A stretch of DNA of 64,000 nucleotides from Sulfuritalea hydrogenivorans sk43H (lineage in GTDB: Bacteria > Pseudomonadota > Gammaproteobacteria > Burkholderiales > Rhodocyclaceae), in contig NZ_AP012547.1 of the NCBI RefSeq assembly GCF_000828635.1, positions 2,418,001-2,482,000 of the forward strand, read 5' to 3'. How positions within the stretch are numbered: the first letter of the stretch is position 1; each line of letters opens with the position of its first letter. This document shows positions 9,007 through 20,478 of the stretch, piece after piece. A program made the position numbers and the translations under genes. A model generated the notes under the pieces. The model had not been told where the DNA came from. It was given only the letters and a program-made list of their open reading frames with translations, and did not search any database.

Positions 9007-9378
9007 ATGCATTCGAAGCACGAACCCACGGCCACCATCTTCGACGTCACCGAAGAGGACTTCGACACGGCGGTGGTCGCCCGCTCGCAGCAAACACCTG
9101 TACTCGTCGACATCGGCGCCGACTGGTGCGCGCCGTGCCGGGTGCTGAGCCCGCTGCTGGAACGCCTGACGAGTAACTACGACGGCGCCTTCCTGCTGGC
9201 GAACGTCGACGCCGACGAAAACATGCGCATCGCCGGAAAGCACAAGGTGCGCGGCTTTCCGACCGTGATCGCCTACAGCCGGGGCGTCGAAATCGACCGC
9301 TTCCACAGCGCGCAAACCGAGGGTTTCCTGCGCAAATTCATCGACGGCGTGATCGAACGCCACGCAGCGGGGGAATAA
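9007..9378 (+). CDS. Thioredoxin-family protein (CAPC active site)
   Basis: This 123-residue cytoplasmic thioredoxin fold carries the active-site motif DWCAPCR instead of the standard WCGPC. The cis-proline region 'VRGFPTVIAYSRG' is intact. There is no signal peptide, so it acts in the cytosol as a disulfide reductase or chaperone-like co-factor. The CAPC dipeptide tends to shift redox potential relative to CGPC (family knowledge). It is tightly spaced behind the methyltransferase gene and probably co-transcribed. Confidence 0.85.
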   Translation: MHSKHEPTATIFDVTEEDFDTAVVARSQQTPVLVDIGADWCAPCRVLSPLLERLTSNYDGAFLLANVDADENMRIAGKHKVRGFPTVIAYSRGVEIDRFHSAQTEGFLRKFIDGVIERHAAGE

Positions 9379-9485
9379 AGACGGGCTTTTTGGCCCGAAT
9401 TCAGGGATAATGCGCGGTTCTCCGGCCGAATGCTTAGCTCCGGCCCGCCTTTCCCTCGAAATTCCCTGCTCCGCGCGGGTACACC

Positions 9486-11351
9486 ATGACCACCTCCCCA
9501 GACCTAAATGCCGCCGGGTTCGATACCCTCGGGCTTGCCCAGCCATTGCTGAAGGCCCTCGCCGACGTCGGCTACGAAACCCCCTCGCCGATCCAGGCGG
9601 CCTGCATCCCGCCGCTGCTGGCCGGCCATGACCTGCTCGGCGAAGCCCAGACCGGCACCGGCAAGACCGCCGCCTTCGCCCTGCCGCTGCTGCAGAAGAT
9701 CGACCTCAAGCGCGCCGTGCCGCAGGCCCTGATCCTGACGCCGACGCGCGAACTGGCGATCCAGGTCGCCGAAGCCTTGCAGAAATACGCCCACCACATG
9801 CCCGGCTTCCACGTGCTGCCGATCTACGGCGGCCAGAGCATGGTGGTGCAGTTGCGCGCGCTGTCGCGCGGGACGCACGTCATCGTCGGCACCCCCGGTC
9901 GCGTCATGGACCACCTGGAACGCAAGAGCCTGGTGCTCAACAATCTGTCGATGCTGGTGCTTGACGAAGCCGACGAGATGCTGCGCATGGGCTTCATCGA
10001 CGACGTCAAGTGGATCCTCGAACACACGCCGGCCGAACGCCAGACCGCGCTGTTCTCGGCCACCATGCCCGACGTGATCCGCCGCGTGGCGCGCGAGCAC
10101 CTGCGCGAGCCGAAGGAAATCAAGATCCGTTCGGCCACCTCCACCGTGGTCACCACCAGCCAGTCCTACTGCCAGACCCACACCGGGCAGAAGCTGGAAG
10201 CGCTGACGCGCATCCTCGAAGTGGAAGACGACTTCGACGCCGCCATCATTTTCGTGCGGACCAAGACCGCCACCGTCGAACTCGCCGACAAGCTGGAAGC
10301 GCGCGGCTATTCGGTCGCGGCGCTCAACGGCGACCTGACCCAGGGCCTGCGCGAACAGGTGATCGAACGCCTCAAGGCCGGCACCATCGACATCGTGGTC
10401 GCCACCGACGTCGCCGCGCGCGGCCTCGACGTGGCGCGCATCAGCCATGTCATCAACTACGACGTGCCCTACGACACCGAGGCCTACGTGCACCGCATCG
10501 GCCGCACCGGCCGCGCCGGCCGCACCGGCCGCGCCATCCTGTTCCTGGCGCCGCGCGAAATGTACATGCTCAAACTCATCGAGCGCGCCACCAAGCAAAA
10601 GATCACCGCCCTGACCATGCCGACCCCGGGCGAAGTGGCCAACCGCCGCGTCGCGCAGTTCACTCAGCAGGTGGTGGATATCATCAAGAGCGAGAAGCTG
10701 GACTTCTTCTTCGACGTGGTGCGCCGCATGGAAGGCGAACAGGACATCGCCGCCCGCGAAATCGCCGCCGCGCTGGCCTGGCTGGCGACGCGCGAGCGCC
10801 CGCTGCAGATGCCGGGCGCCAGCGACCATGCGCCGCGCGAGGCGGCTCCGGTCGCCGTCCCGCCAGCGCCGACTTTCGAACGCAAGCCAGCCAGGGCCAA
10901 AACGGATGAAAGCGCTCCGGCCGCCGAATCGCGCCGTGAGCGCCCGGCGAAGGAAGGCCGCAGCGACACCCCGGTCAAGCAGCGCAGCTTCGCGCCCGGC
11001 ACGCTGGCGCGCTACCGCATCGAGATCGGCCGCAACCAGGGCGTGCTGCCCAAGGAGATCGTCGGCGCCATCGCCAACGAAGCGGGCATCGCCGGCAAGG
11101 ATATCGGCCAGATCAACCTGTTCGACGACTACAGTTCGGTGGAACTTCCTGCCGGCCTGTCGGCCGACCTGATGGACATCCTGCGCCGCATCCGCGTGCG
11201 CCAGTTCGCGCTCAAGACGCGAGTCATGGAGCCGGGCGAGTTCGTCGACACCCGCCCGCCGCGCCGCGCACCGCCGGCCCGCGACAGCAAGAAGCCGGAC
11301 TGGAAGAAGCCCGCCGGCGCCAAGCCGGAATGGAAGAAGCGGGAACGTTAA
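9486..11351 (+). CDS. deaD: DEAD-box ATP-dependent RNA helicase (DeaD/CsdA type)
   Basis: This 621-residue helicase has all core motifs: Q motif near residues 20-40, Walker A AQTGTGKT, PTREL, DEAD box LDEADEML, SATMP, and the C-terminal HRIGRTGRAGRTG. After the two RecA lobes (to about residue 375) comes a linker and a DbpA-type RNA-binding domain near residues 510-590 (YRIEIGRNQGVLPKEIVGAI), as in CsdA/DeaD. The tail is basic. These enzymes remodel rRNA and mRNA during ribosome assembly, especially in the cold. The linker near residue 460 encodes VAVPPAPTF, which is exactly the dispersed repeat read in frame, a likely insertion in a tolerant site. Confidence 0.9.
   Translation: MTTSPDLNAAGFDTLGLAQPLLKALADVGYETPSPIQAACIPPLLAGHDLLGEAQTGTGKTAAFALPLLQKIDLKRAVPQALILTPTRELAIQVAEALQKYAHHMPGFHVLPIYGGQSMVVQLRALSRGTHVIVGTPGRVMDHLERKSLVLNNLSMLVLDEADEMLRMGFIDDVKWILEHTPAERQTALFSATMPDVIRRVAREHLREPKEIKIRSATSTVVTTSQSYCQTHTGQKLEALTRILEVEDDFDAAIIFVRTKTATVELADKLEARGYSVAALNGDLTQGLREQVIERLKAGTIDIVVATDVAARGLDVARISHVINYDVPYDTEAYVHRIGRTGRAGRTGRAILFLAPREMYMLKLIERATKQKITALTMPTPGEVANRRVAQFTQQVVDIIKSEKLDFFFDVVRRMEGEQDIAAREIAAALAWLATRERPLQMPGASDHAPREAAPVAVPPAPTFERKPARAKTDESAPAAESRRERPAKEGRSDTPVKQRSFAPGTLARYRIEIGRNQGVLPKEIVGAIANEAGIAGKDIGQINLFDDYSSVELPAGLSADLMDILRRIRVRQFALKTRVMEPGEFVDTRPPRRAPPARDSKKPDWKKPAGAKPEWKKRER
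10851..10876 (-). repeat. Dispersed repeat copy 4 (inside deaD)
   Basis: Reverse-strand copy with the full ACGGCGAC end and perfect core. In the helicase frame it encodes VAVPPAPT within a low-complexity linker. Confidence 0.75.
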
Positions 11352-11374
11352 ACTTGAAATAAGAAGCAGTTGAT

Positions 11375-11512
11375 CCGCAGATTTCGCAGATTTTCGCAGA
11401 TGGATCAACACGCTTGGCACATCCTGCCCATCAGCCATCGGGTTTGTCGGCGAGGACCTCCAACCCTGGGAAGCACCGCGTTTTAATCTGCGAGAATCTG
11501 CGTCATCTGCGG
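11375..11512. repeat. Long imperfect inverted repeat built of CGCAGAT units
   Basis: The left arm (11375-11401) is CCGCAGAT followed by two more CGCAGAT units. The right arm (11486-11512) is its reverse complement with about three mismatches, 84 bp away. Each arm is itself a roughly 9-base tandem array. It fills the 207-bp gap between the helicase and carbonic anhydrase genes. RNA from either strand could fold into a long hairpin, so it could act as a terminator or RNA-processing site, or be a small repeat element. Confidence 0.65.
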
Positions 11513-11558
11513 AAAATGGGTTAAATCGCGCGACGGGGTTCACTACGAGGAGATCATC

Positions 11559-12083
11559 ATGCCCATCTACAGCATCGGCGACCGCAAACCCTCGCTGGGC
11601 ACGAATGCCTGGATCGCCCCCAATGCCACGGTGATCGGCGACGTTCAACTTGGCGACAACGCCAGCATCTGGTGGAACGCCGTGCTGCGCGGCGACAACG
11701 ACACCATCCGCATCGGCGCCAACAGCAACATCCAGGATGGTTCGGTGCTGCACGCCGACGAAGGCGTGCCGCTGACCCTCGGCGCCCGCGTCACCGTCGG
11801 CCACATGGTGATGCTGCACGGCTGCACCATCGGCGACGAGTCGCTGATCGGCATCAAGAGCGTGATCCTCAACAAGGCCGTGATCGGCCGCCATTGCATC
11901 ATCGGCGCCAATTCCCTGATCCCCGAAGGCAAGGTGATCCCCGACCGTTCGCTGGTGATGGGTTCACCGGGCAAGGTAGTGCGCCAACTGACCGACGAGG
12001 AAGTGGCGCGGCTGCGGCTCGCCGCGCAGGGCTATGTGGAAAACGCCCGGCGCTACCGGGCGGAGCTGAAGCAGGAAGACTGA
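11559..12083 (+). CDS. Gamma-class carbonic anhydrase family protein
   Basis: This 174-residue left-handed beta-helix protein is made of hexapeptide repeats ([20 protein letters not shown], with more through residue 140). Histidines in 'VLHADEG' and '[11 protein letters not shown]' occupy the places of the gamma carbonic anhydrase zinc ligands. The closest familiar family is YrdA/PaaY/CaiE. The active-site metal is probably bound at the trimer interface. A good AGGAGAT ribosome-binding site precedes the ATG. It may hydrate CO2 or act as a thioesterase-like protein; the family is mixed. Confidence 0.85.
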   Translation: MPIYSIGDRKPSLGTNAWIAPNATVIGDVQLGDNASIWWNAVLRGDNDTIRIGANSNIQDGSVLHADEGVPLTLGARVTVGHMVMLHGCTIGDESLIGIKSVILNKAVIGRHCIIGANSLIPEGKVIPDRSLVMGSPGKVVRQLTDEEVARLRLAAQGYVENARRYRAELKQED

Positions 12084-12084
12084 C

Positions 12085-12423
12085 TCAGCGCGGCACCACC
12101 GCAGGTTTGGCCGCCGGCTTGGCGACCGGCTCCGATGAAGGCGCCAGCATCATCTTCTGCGGCACCTGGACGAACACCTCGCCGTCCTTGATCATTCCCA
12201 GCTCATAGCGGGCACGCTCTTCGATGGCTTCGTAGCCCGACTTGAGGTCGCGCACTTCGGCATCCAGCCCGGCATTGCGCTGTTCCAGTTTCTGATTGAC
12301 CTCGCGCTGCGCCTGCAGCTGGCGGTCATAGTCCCAGACGCGAAGCCAGCCGCCCTTGCCCAGCCACAACGGATATTGCAGCAGGGCGATGAGGACGACC
12401 AGCACCAGCGTCGGCCAGTTCAT
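12085..12423 (-). CDS. ftsB: Cell division protein FtsB
   Basis: This 112-residue bitopic inner-membrane protein has a membrane helix at residues about 3-20 and a coiled coil at residues about 30-70 ([20 protein letters not shown]). It then has the '[17 protein letters not shown]' motif typical of FtsB/DivIC. FtsB pairs with FtsL and FtsQ in the divisome. Its place directly after eno is the usual arrangement in many proteobacteria and supports the call. A Pro/Ala-rich tail extends slightly past the conserved part. Confidence 0.9.
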   Translation of the reverse strand: MNWPTLVLVVLIALLQYPLWLGKGGWLRVWDYDRQLQAQREVNQKLEQRNAGLDAEVRDLKSGYEAIEERARYELGMIKDGEVFVQVPQKMMLAPSSEPVAKPAAKPAVVPR

Positions 12424-12443
12424 GGCGCGATGCGCGGCGGCGA

Positions 12444-13751
<1,308 letters not shown>

Positions 13752-14041
13752 TCAGTAAGCTTCGGCCAGGACCATGTCGAAATCCGACACGCCAGCTCTT
13801 GCCTCGCGTGCTGCAAGGTATTCGGGAGAGTCGTAAAAGCCCCGTGCTGCATCCATGCTGGGAAATTCCAGCACCACCAGCCGCTGCGGCTGCCAGGTCC
13901 CTTCCAGCGTTTCGTAGGGCGCGCCACGCACCAGATAGCGACCGCCATGTTTTTCGACCGCGATCTGGGCCAGGCGCCGGTATTCCGTCATGCGCTCCGG
14001 ATCGCTGGAACGCGCATCGACCACCAGGTAGGCGAGTTTGC

Positions 14042-14045
<4 letters not shown>
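13752..14045 (-). CDS. DUF1330 family protein
   Basis: This 97-residue dimeric ferredoxin-like-fold protein has the DUF1330 features '[24 protein letters not shown]' and '[22 protein letters not shown]'. Its ATG overlaps the kdsA stop by four bases, so it is translationally coupled within the pyrG-kdsA-eno operon. The role is unknown. The related EthD/ABM-like domains are mono-oxygenase or stress proteins. Confidence 0.85.
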
Positions 14046-16539
<2,494 letters not shown>

Positions 16540-16630
16540 TCATAGCGGAAAATTCCCGGGCTTTAGAAGCCCCGCGCCAGGCGGGCAATTCAGCGCGATC
16601 GAGGACGGCTCGGCGACGATCGGCGTCGCC

Positions 16631-17341
16631 TCAGCGCCGACTCAGGCGCTCCAGCAGCGTTCCCAGGTTCCCCAGCGAAATGAGATGGGCATGGATCACG
16701 GCCAGCGTGCCGTTGGCAAACAGTTCCGGGACGACATCGCGCTCCAGGGCGCGCAATCTGGTCTCGTCCACCACGCTCAGGCCGTTGAGGCGGAACTGCG
16801 TACCGTCATTGAGCTGCGCCAGCGAATCCGCCGGCCGCAACAAACCCAGTTCCTGCAGCCGGCGACCCAGTGCTTCGGTGGCGGCCGCCGCCTGATGAAA
16901 CTCGGTGAGGAACTTCATCGCGTGGTCGAGTTGCGGACCGGGCTTGCCATCGACAAACAGCGCCTCGCCCTCCTTCGTGCCAAAGCACGGCGACGCCTCG
17001 TCGATGCACACCAGCAGTTCGCCCTGCGCACCCGTGCCGGGTACGAAGGGGTAGCGCCGGACGAAGGCCGGCACATAGCGGGCATCCCACTTCCCCGCCG
17101 GGTTCACGTAGAGGTTCTCGGCTTCGCGCAAACCCAGCAGCGCGGCAGGAACGGGGCCGTTCTGGCCACGGGTGAAAACGATCGGATACTCGCGCGCGGC
17201 CTCGAAAAACTCGCTGGCCAGCAGCGGCACCGAGTTGGTCTTCGCCGCATAGGCAAAGCTTGTGGCCGGACGCATCTTCAGCTTGGCGTGGAGCTTGTCG
17301 TTGAGCGCAACGACCCGCTCGTAGAAGATCATTTCGGACAT
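16631..17341 (-). CDS. SapC-like family protein
   Basis: The roughly 236-residue product resembles the SapC family (PF07277): 'FAYAAKTNSVPLLASEFFEAAREYPIVFT', 'LYVNPAGKWDARYVPAFVRRYPF' and 'CIDEASPCFG'. The family is named for a surface-array protein gene near Campylobacter S-layer genes, but many members lie away from S-layers and the function is unclear. No signal peptide is evident. I chose the ATG at 17341 for an AGGA about ten bases upstream; a start at 17368 is possible. It is divergent from prfB. Confidence 0.8.
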   Translation of the reverse strand: MSEMIFYERVVALNDKLHAKLKMRPATSFAYAAKTNSVPLLASEFFEAAREYPIVFTRGQNGPVPAALLGLREAENLYVNPAGKWDARYVPAFVRRYPFVPGTGAQGELLVCIDEASPCFGTKEGEALFVDGKPGPQLDHAMKFLTEFHQAAAATEALGRRLQELGLLRPADSLAQLNDGTQFRLNGLSVVDETRLRALERDVVPELFANGTLAVIHAHLISLGNLGTLLERLSRR

Positions 17342-17429
17342 TGCGCTGGTCCTGAAACCGAAAGTCATGAGGCTATCACATCGAAGGTACGACTATAATT
17401 CGCGTCTTTCGCCCCGCGCAGGAACAGTC

Positions 17430-18534
17430 ATGGAAGCCGAACGCATCAACGCCGTTGCCAACCGTATCGCCGACCTTTCCGGTCGCAGCGAGCAACTGCG
17501 GAGGTATCTTTGACTACGATGGGAAAGCGGAAAAACTCGCCGAACTGAACCAGGTACTCGAAGACCCCAAACTCTGGGATGACGCCGAGCGCGCCCAGAC
17601 ACTGGGCCGCGAAAAGAAATCCCTCGAAGCCGTGGTCGGCACGCTCTCCGGGGTCAGCCAGCGGCTGACCGACGGCCGCGACCTGTTCGACCTCGCCAAG
17701 CAGGAAGACGACGAAGACACCATGGAAGCCGTCGAGGCCGACCTCGACGAGGCCGAAAAGCTGGTGGCCGACCTCGAATTCCGCCGCATGTTCAACAACC
17801 CGGCCGACCCCAACAACTGCTTCATCGACATCCAGGCCGGCGCCGGCGGCACCGAAGCCTGCGACTGGGCCAGCATGCTGCTGCGCCAGTACCTGAAATA
17901 CTGCGAGCGCAAGGGCTTCAAGACCGAACTGCTGGAACAGACCGACGGTGACGTGGCCGGCATCCGCAGCGCCTCGATCAAGGTCGAGGGCGACTATGCC
18001 TACGGCTTCCTGCGCACCGAGACCGGCGTGCACCGGCTGGTGCGCAAGTCGCCCTTCGATTCCTCGGGCGGACGCCACACCAGCTTCGCCAGCCTTTACG
18101 TGTATCCCGAGATCGACGACTCGATCGAGGTCGACATCAACCCCGCCGACCTGCGCACCGACACCTTCCGCGCCTCCGGCGCCGGCGGCCAGCACATCAA
18201 CAAGACCGACTCGGCGGTGCGCATCACCCACGTCCCCAGCGGCATCGTCGTACAGTGCCAGAGCGACCGCTCGCAGCACCGCAACCGCGCCGAGGCGATG
18301 GCAATGCTGAAGTCGCGCCTCTACGAACTCGAACTGCGCAAGCGCCAGGCCGAGGCCGACAAGCTCGAAGCCGGCAAGACCGACGTCGGATGGGGCCACC
18401 AGATCCGCAGCTACGTGCTGGACAACTCCCGCATCAAGGACCTACGCACCAACGTCGAAATCTCCGCCACGCAGAAAGTGCTCGACGGCGACCTCGACCA
18501 GTTCATCGAAGCGAGCCTGAAGCAGGGCGTGTAA
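17430..18534 (+). CDS. prfB: Peptide chain release factor 2 (programmed +1 frameshift)
   Basis: RF2 releases peptides at UGA and UAA. The first frame (17430-17510) encodes 27 residues and ends at an in-frame TGA at 17511. The rest, from 17512, lies in the +1 frame and gives 340 residues, for a total of 367 (E. coli 365). The frame junction CTT TGA C with an internal GGAGG just upstream is the standard autoregulatory site. The tripeptide recognising stop codons (SPF region: '[16 protein letters not shown]') and the peptidyl-transfer GGQ motif ('[16 protein letters not shown]') are intact. lysS normally follows prfB closely; here about 1.9 kb of toxin-antitoxin DNA separates them. Confidence 0.97.
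17500..17514 (+). promoter_or_regulatory. prfB programmed frameshift site
   Basis: GGAGG, then TATCTTTGAC. The Shine-Dalgarno-like element three bases before CTT, with the UGA stop followed by C, drives the +1 slip. Low RF2 activity lets the ribosome slip and raises RF2 synthesis (established for prfB). Confidence 0.95.
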
Positions 18535-18557
18535 AAGTCGGCGCTGGCGGAACGGCG
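18535..18557 (+). repeat. Dispersed repeat copy 5
   Basis: AAGTCGGCGCTGGCG, then GA and ACGGCGA. It begins on the base directly after the prfB stop codon. Confidence 0.8.
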
Positions 18558-18593
18558 AAACCGTAGTCTGTCACCTATCGCTGCCAGGAGAGC

Positions 18594-18920
18594 TTACTGC
18601 CTGCCATAAGTGCTGTCGTGGTCCGGTGCGACGGTCAGCAGGCGGATGAAGTCGCCATCGCGGTAGGCGGTGGCGCGGCGCGATTGTGTGATGCGGAGCG
18701 AGTAGATGGCATCGATGCCGGCGGGAGGCTTGACGCTGAGTATCTTCTCCCAGTGCAGCCCCTTGTCTCGATATACCTGGTTCCAGGTCATTTGCCGCAG
18801 GCGGCCAAGGGTATCGAGTGCGGCGAGTCGTTCCGGCTTTTGCAGCGTGAGCAGGTTTTCCTGAAACACCGGGTTGTTCAAATCAAGCCTGACCGTCGTC
18901 TCGGTCTCAGCCTTTGCCAC
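18594..18920 (-). CDS. Putative RelE/ParE-like toxin of a toxin-antitoxin pair
   Basis: The 108-residue protein ends 'IYSLRITQSRRATAYRDGDFIRLLTVAPDHDSTYG', reminiscent of RelE/ParE-fold toxins where a core strand carries the SLR/R..A..R pattern and the C-terminal 'HDSTY' is common. I did not recognise a precise family. The GTG start at 18920 has GGAGA seven bases upstream and overlaps the end of the antitoxin gene. The order antitoxin then toxin, with overlap, supports a type II module. A GTG at 18941 would add 7 residues. Confidence 0.6.
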   Translation of the reverse strand: MAKAETETTVRLDLNNPVFQENLLTLQKPERLAALDTLGRLRQMTWNQVYRDKGLHWEKILSVKPPAGIDAIYSLRITQSRRATAYRDGDFIRLLTVAPDHDSTYGRQ

Positions 18921-19185
18921 GAAGTTTCTCCAGCACGGCACCGGACTTGCGGTCGGTCGGCGGATTGTTCTGCGCCCAGGTCATGGCTTCCTGGAGTTCG
19001 GCCGCGGCCTGCGGCTGGTGCAGCCAGCGTTCGTTGTCGGGAATCACCGTGGCGGTCCGCACCAGCCAGACGCCCGGTTCCCGTTCCTCGACAAGCACCT
19101 GCCGCCCGGCGAATTGCTTGCCGAGCGAAATCTGCCCGTTGGCGCCGATAATCTTTACGCTGGATTGAATAGGTGTCGCTGTCAT
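18907..19185 (-). CDS. Putative AbrB/SpoVT-like antitoxin
   Basis: The 92-residue protein has an N-terminal strand-rich segment 'VKIIGANGQISLGKQFAGRQVLVEEREPGVWLVRTA' that fits a swapped-hairpin AbrB/VapB-type DNA-binding fold. An acidic/amphipathic tail that could bind the toxin follows. A very strong AAAGGAGG site precedes ATG 19185. Its 3' end overlaps the downstream toxin. Such antitoxins repress their own promoter; a TATAGT-like -10 is present upstream on this strand but I could not fix the operator. Confidence 0.65.
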   Translation of the reverse strand: MTATPIQSSVKIIGANGQISLGKQFAGRQVLVEEREPGVWLVRTATVIPDNERWLHQPQAAAELQEAMTWAQNNPPTDRKSGAVLEKLRGKG

Positions 19186-19249
19186 GATTGAGCCTCCTTT
19201 ACCCACTGCACGACGGCACTATAGCACTAATATAGGAACGACGGACAAG

Positions 19250-19291
19250 GTCGACGCCGATCTCGACCAGGCCGAAAAGCGGGTGGCCGAG
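19250..19291 (+). pseudogene. Short remnant resembling an internal prfB segment
   Basis: The 42 bases closely match the prfB stretch near 17731-17772. Translated, it reads VDADLDQAEKRVAE against [14 protein letters not shown] in RF2, and the frame then runs to a stop at 19336. There is no start codon or other RF2 sequence. It looks like a decayed partial duplication left when DNA was inserted between prfB and lysS. Confidence 0.5.
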
Positions 19292-19770
19292 CATTTCCAG
19301 GAGAGCAGCGCCTACCTTTCTGATTGGTTGTTGTAGGGTCCGCCTGACCAATCGCTGACGGCCTACGTCCTCTTCGTTACTCGGAGGTGGAGGGTCTCAG
19401 TTTTCAGAATTTTCCGAGGCAAGATGATGTGAGATAGGGAATACCGCCTATTTGCAACAGGTAATGCGAAGAGAATATCTTACTTTACCGGTGGCGCACT
19501 GGATGAGCCACCTAGTCGATGTACCAGATATCATTAACATTGATGGGAGGTAGTAGAACGTGGATGCGAGTTCGCCAGATAGAGAAGCTGCCGTTCAATG
19601 CGATTTTCGACTGAGCGGCCGGTAGCCGGAACAATGCCGCCCGACACCGCCCATCTGGCAAATGGCAGGTCAGCCCGAAATCCTGGCTCCTGAGGGCCAA
19701 GCGGCATTGCATTGCCCCCCGCACTATCCACCCCGCCGTGATCTCCGCCAGCCCATCCCGCCCGAAATGC
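19292..19770. other. Gene-poor, AT-richer stretch between two toxin-antitoxin modules
   Basis: About 480 bases without a convincing gene and with base composition visibly lower in G+C than the flanks. A 23-codon reading frame (19543-19614, ending 'RVRQIEKLPFNAIFD') could be a gene fragment, but I cannot assign it. It is probably insertion debris. Confidence 0.4.
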
Positions 19771-19793
19771 GTCACAATATCGCCCGTTGTGAC
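19771..19793. promoter_or_regulatory. Putative antitoxin operator (inverted repeat)
   Basis: GTCACAA and TTGTGAC form perfect 7-bp arms separated by nine bases, 17 bp upstream of the antitoxin ATG. It suits autorepression by the Phd-like protein, as is usual for type II modules. Confidence 0.6.
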
Positions 19794-19809
19794 ACGAGAA
19801 GGATTTTCC

Positions 19810-20040
19810 ATGCGAACCATCACCATCCGCGAGGCGCGCGAGGGGCTTTCCCACCCGGAACAGTTGTTCGCCGACGATGACGAAGTCATCGTCACCCGGC
19901 GCGGCGAGCCGGTGGCGCGCATCCTGCCGCCCAGCCCGCGTCCGCGCCTGCGCTCGCTGAAGGACTTCCTCGCCAGCCAGCCGATGCAGACCGTCCCGAG
20001 CGAGGTCTTGCTCGCGGAAGAACGGGAAGACCGCGGTTGA
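19810..20040 (+). CDS. Phd/YefM-type antitoxin
   Basis: This 76-residue protein begins 'MRTITIREAREGLSHPEQLF' and contains 'DDEVIVTRRGEPVARILPPSP', the Phd/YefM pattern (dimerising, DNA-binding N-terminus with V.-.RRG.PVA.I). The C-terminus should wrap the toxin. An AGAAGG site precedes the ATG, and an inverted repeat upstream is a likely operator. The stop overlaps the toxin start (TTGA), so translation is coupled. Confidence 0.85.
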   Translation: MRTITIREAREGLSHPEQLFADDDEVIVTRRGEPVARILPPSPRPRLRSLKDFLASQPMQTVPSEVLLAEEREDRG

Positions 20041-20468
20041 ACGCCTACATCGACACCAGCGCGCTGGCCAAGTGCTATATCCGCGAGCCGCGCTCGCTGG
20101 AAGTGCTGGACTGGGCGGAAGGCCACGGCGAGACGGCCACGGCCGCTCTGACGCTGGTCGAATTCCGTTGCCTGCTGGCGCGCCGCCGTCGCGCCGGGGA
20201 TATCGACGCCACGCTGGAGCGCATGGCCCTGGCCGAGTTCGACAACCATGTGCGCAGCGGTTCCTGGCGCATTCATCACGGCAGCTTCGGCGATTTCGCG
20301 ACGGCGCGCGACCTGATCGACACGCTGCCCAACCACCCCTTGCGCGCGCTCGACGCGCTTCACCTGGCGGCGGCGCGCGGCATCGGCGCCGACAGCTTCG
20401 CCACCGCCGACAAGACCCAGGCCGAGGCCGCCGCGGCGCTCGGCTTCACCGTTCATCGTTTCTACTAA
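20037..20468 (+). CDS. VapC-like PIN-domain toxin
   Basis: This 143-residue PIN-domain ribonuclease starts at a TTG overlapping the antitoxin stop. Conserved acids are seen in '[11 protein letters not shown]' (Asp), '[10 protein letters not shown]' (Glu) and '[14 protein letters not shown]' (Asp), with a later 'FATADKTQ' (Asp), as expected for Mg-dependent RNA cleavage. PIN toxins often cut tRNA or rRNA. The antitoxin partner here is Phd/YefM-like, not VapB. lysS begins 10 bp downstream. Confidence 0.87.
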   Translation: MNAYIDTSALAKCYIREPRSLEVLDWAEGHGETATAALTLVEFRCLLARRRRAGDIDATLERMALAEFDNHVRSGSWRIHHGSFGDFATARDLIDTLPNHPLRALDALHLAAARGIGADSFATADKTQAEAAAALGFTVHRFY

Positions 20469-20478
20469 GCCACCCATC

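Noticed and set aside
9504-11894. Long minus-strand open frame of about 796 codons over deaD
   Set aside because: Shadow frame opposite a clear DEAD-box helicase; no motifs or ribosome-binding site.
16622-16644. TCGCC-TCAGCGCCGACT near the sapC-like stop as another dispersed repeat copy
   Set aside because: Only about 13 of the core bases fit and the ACGGCGAC end is missing; chance match in GC-rich DNA.
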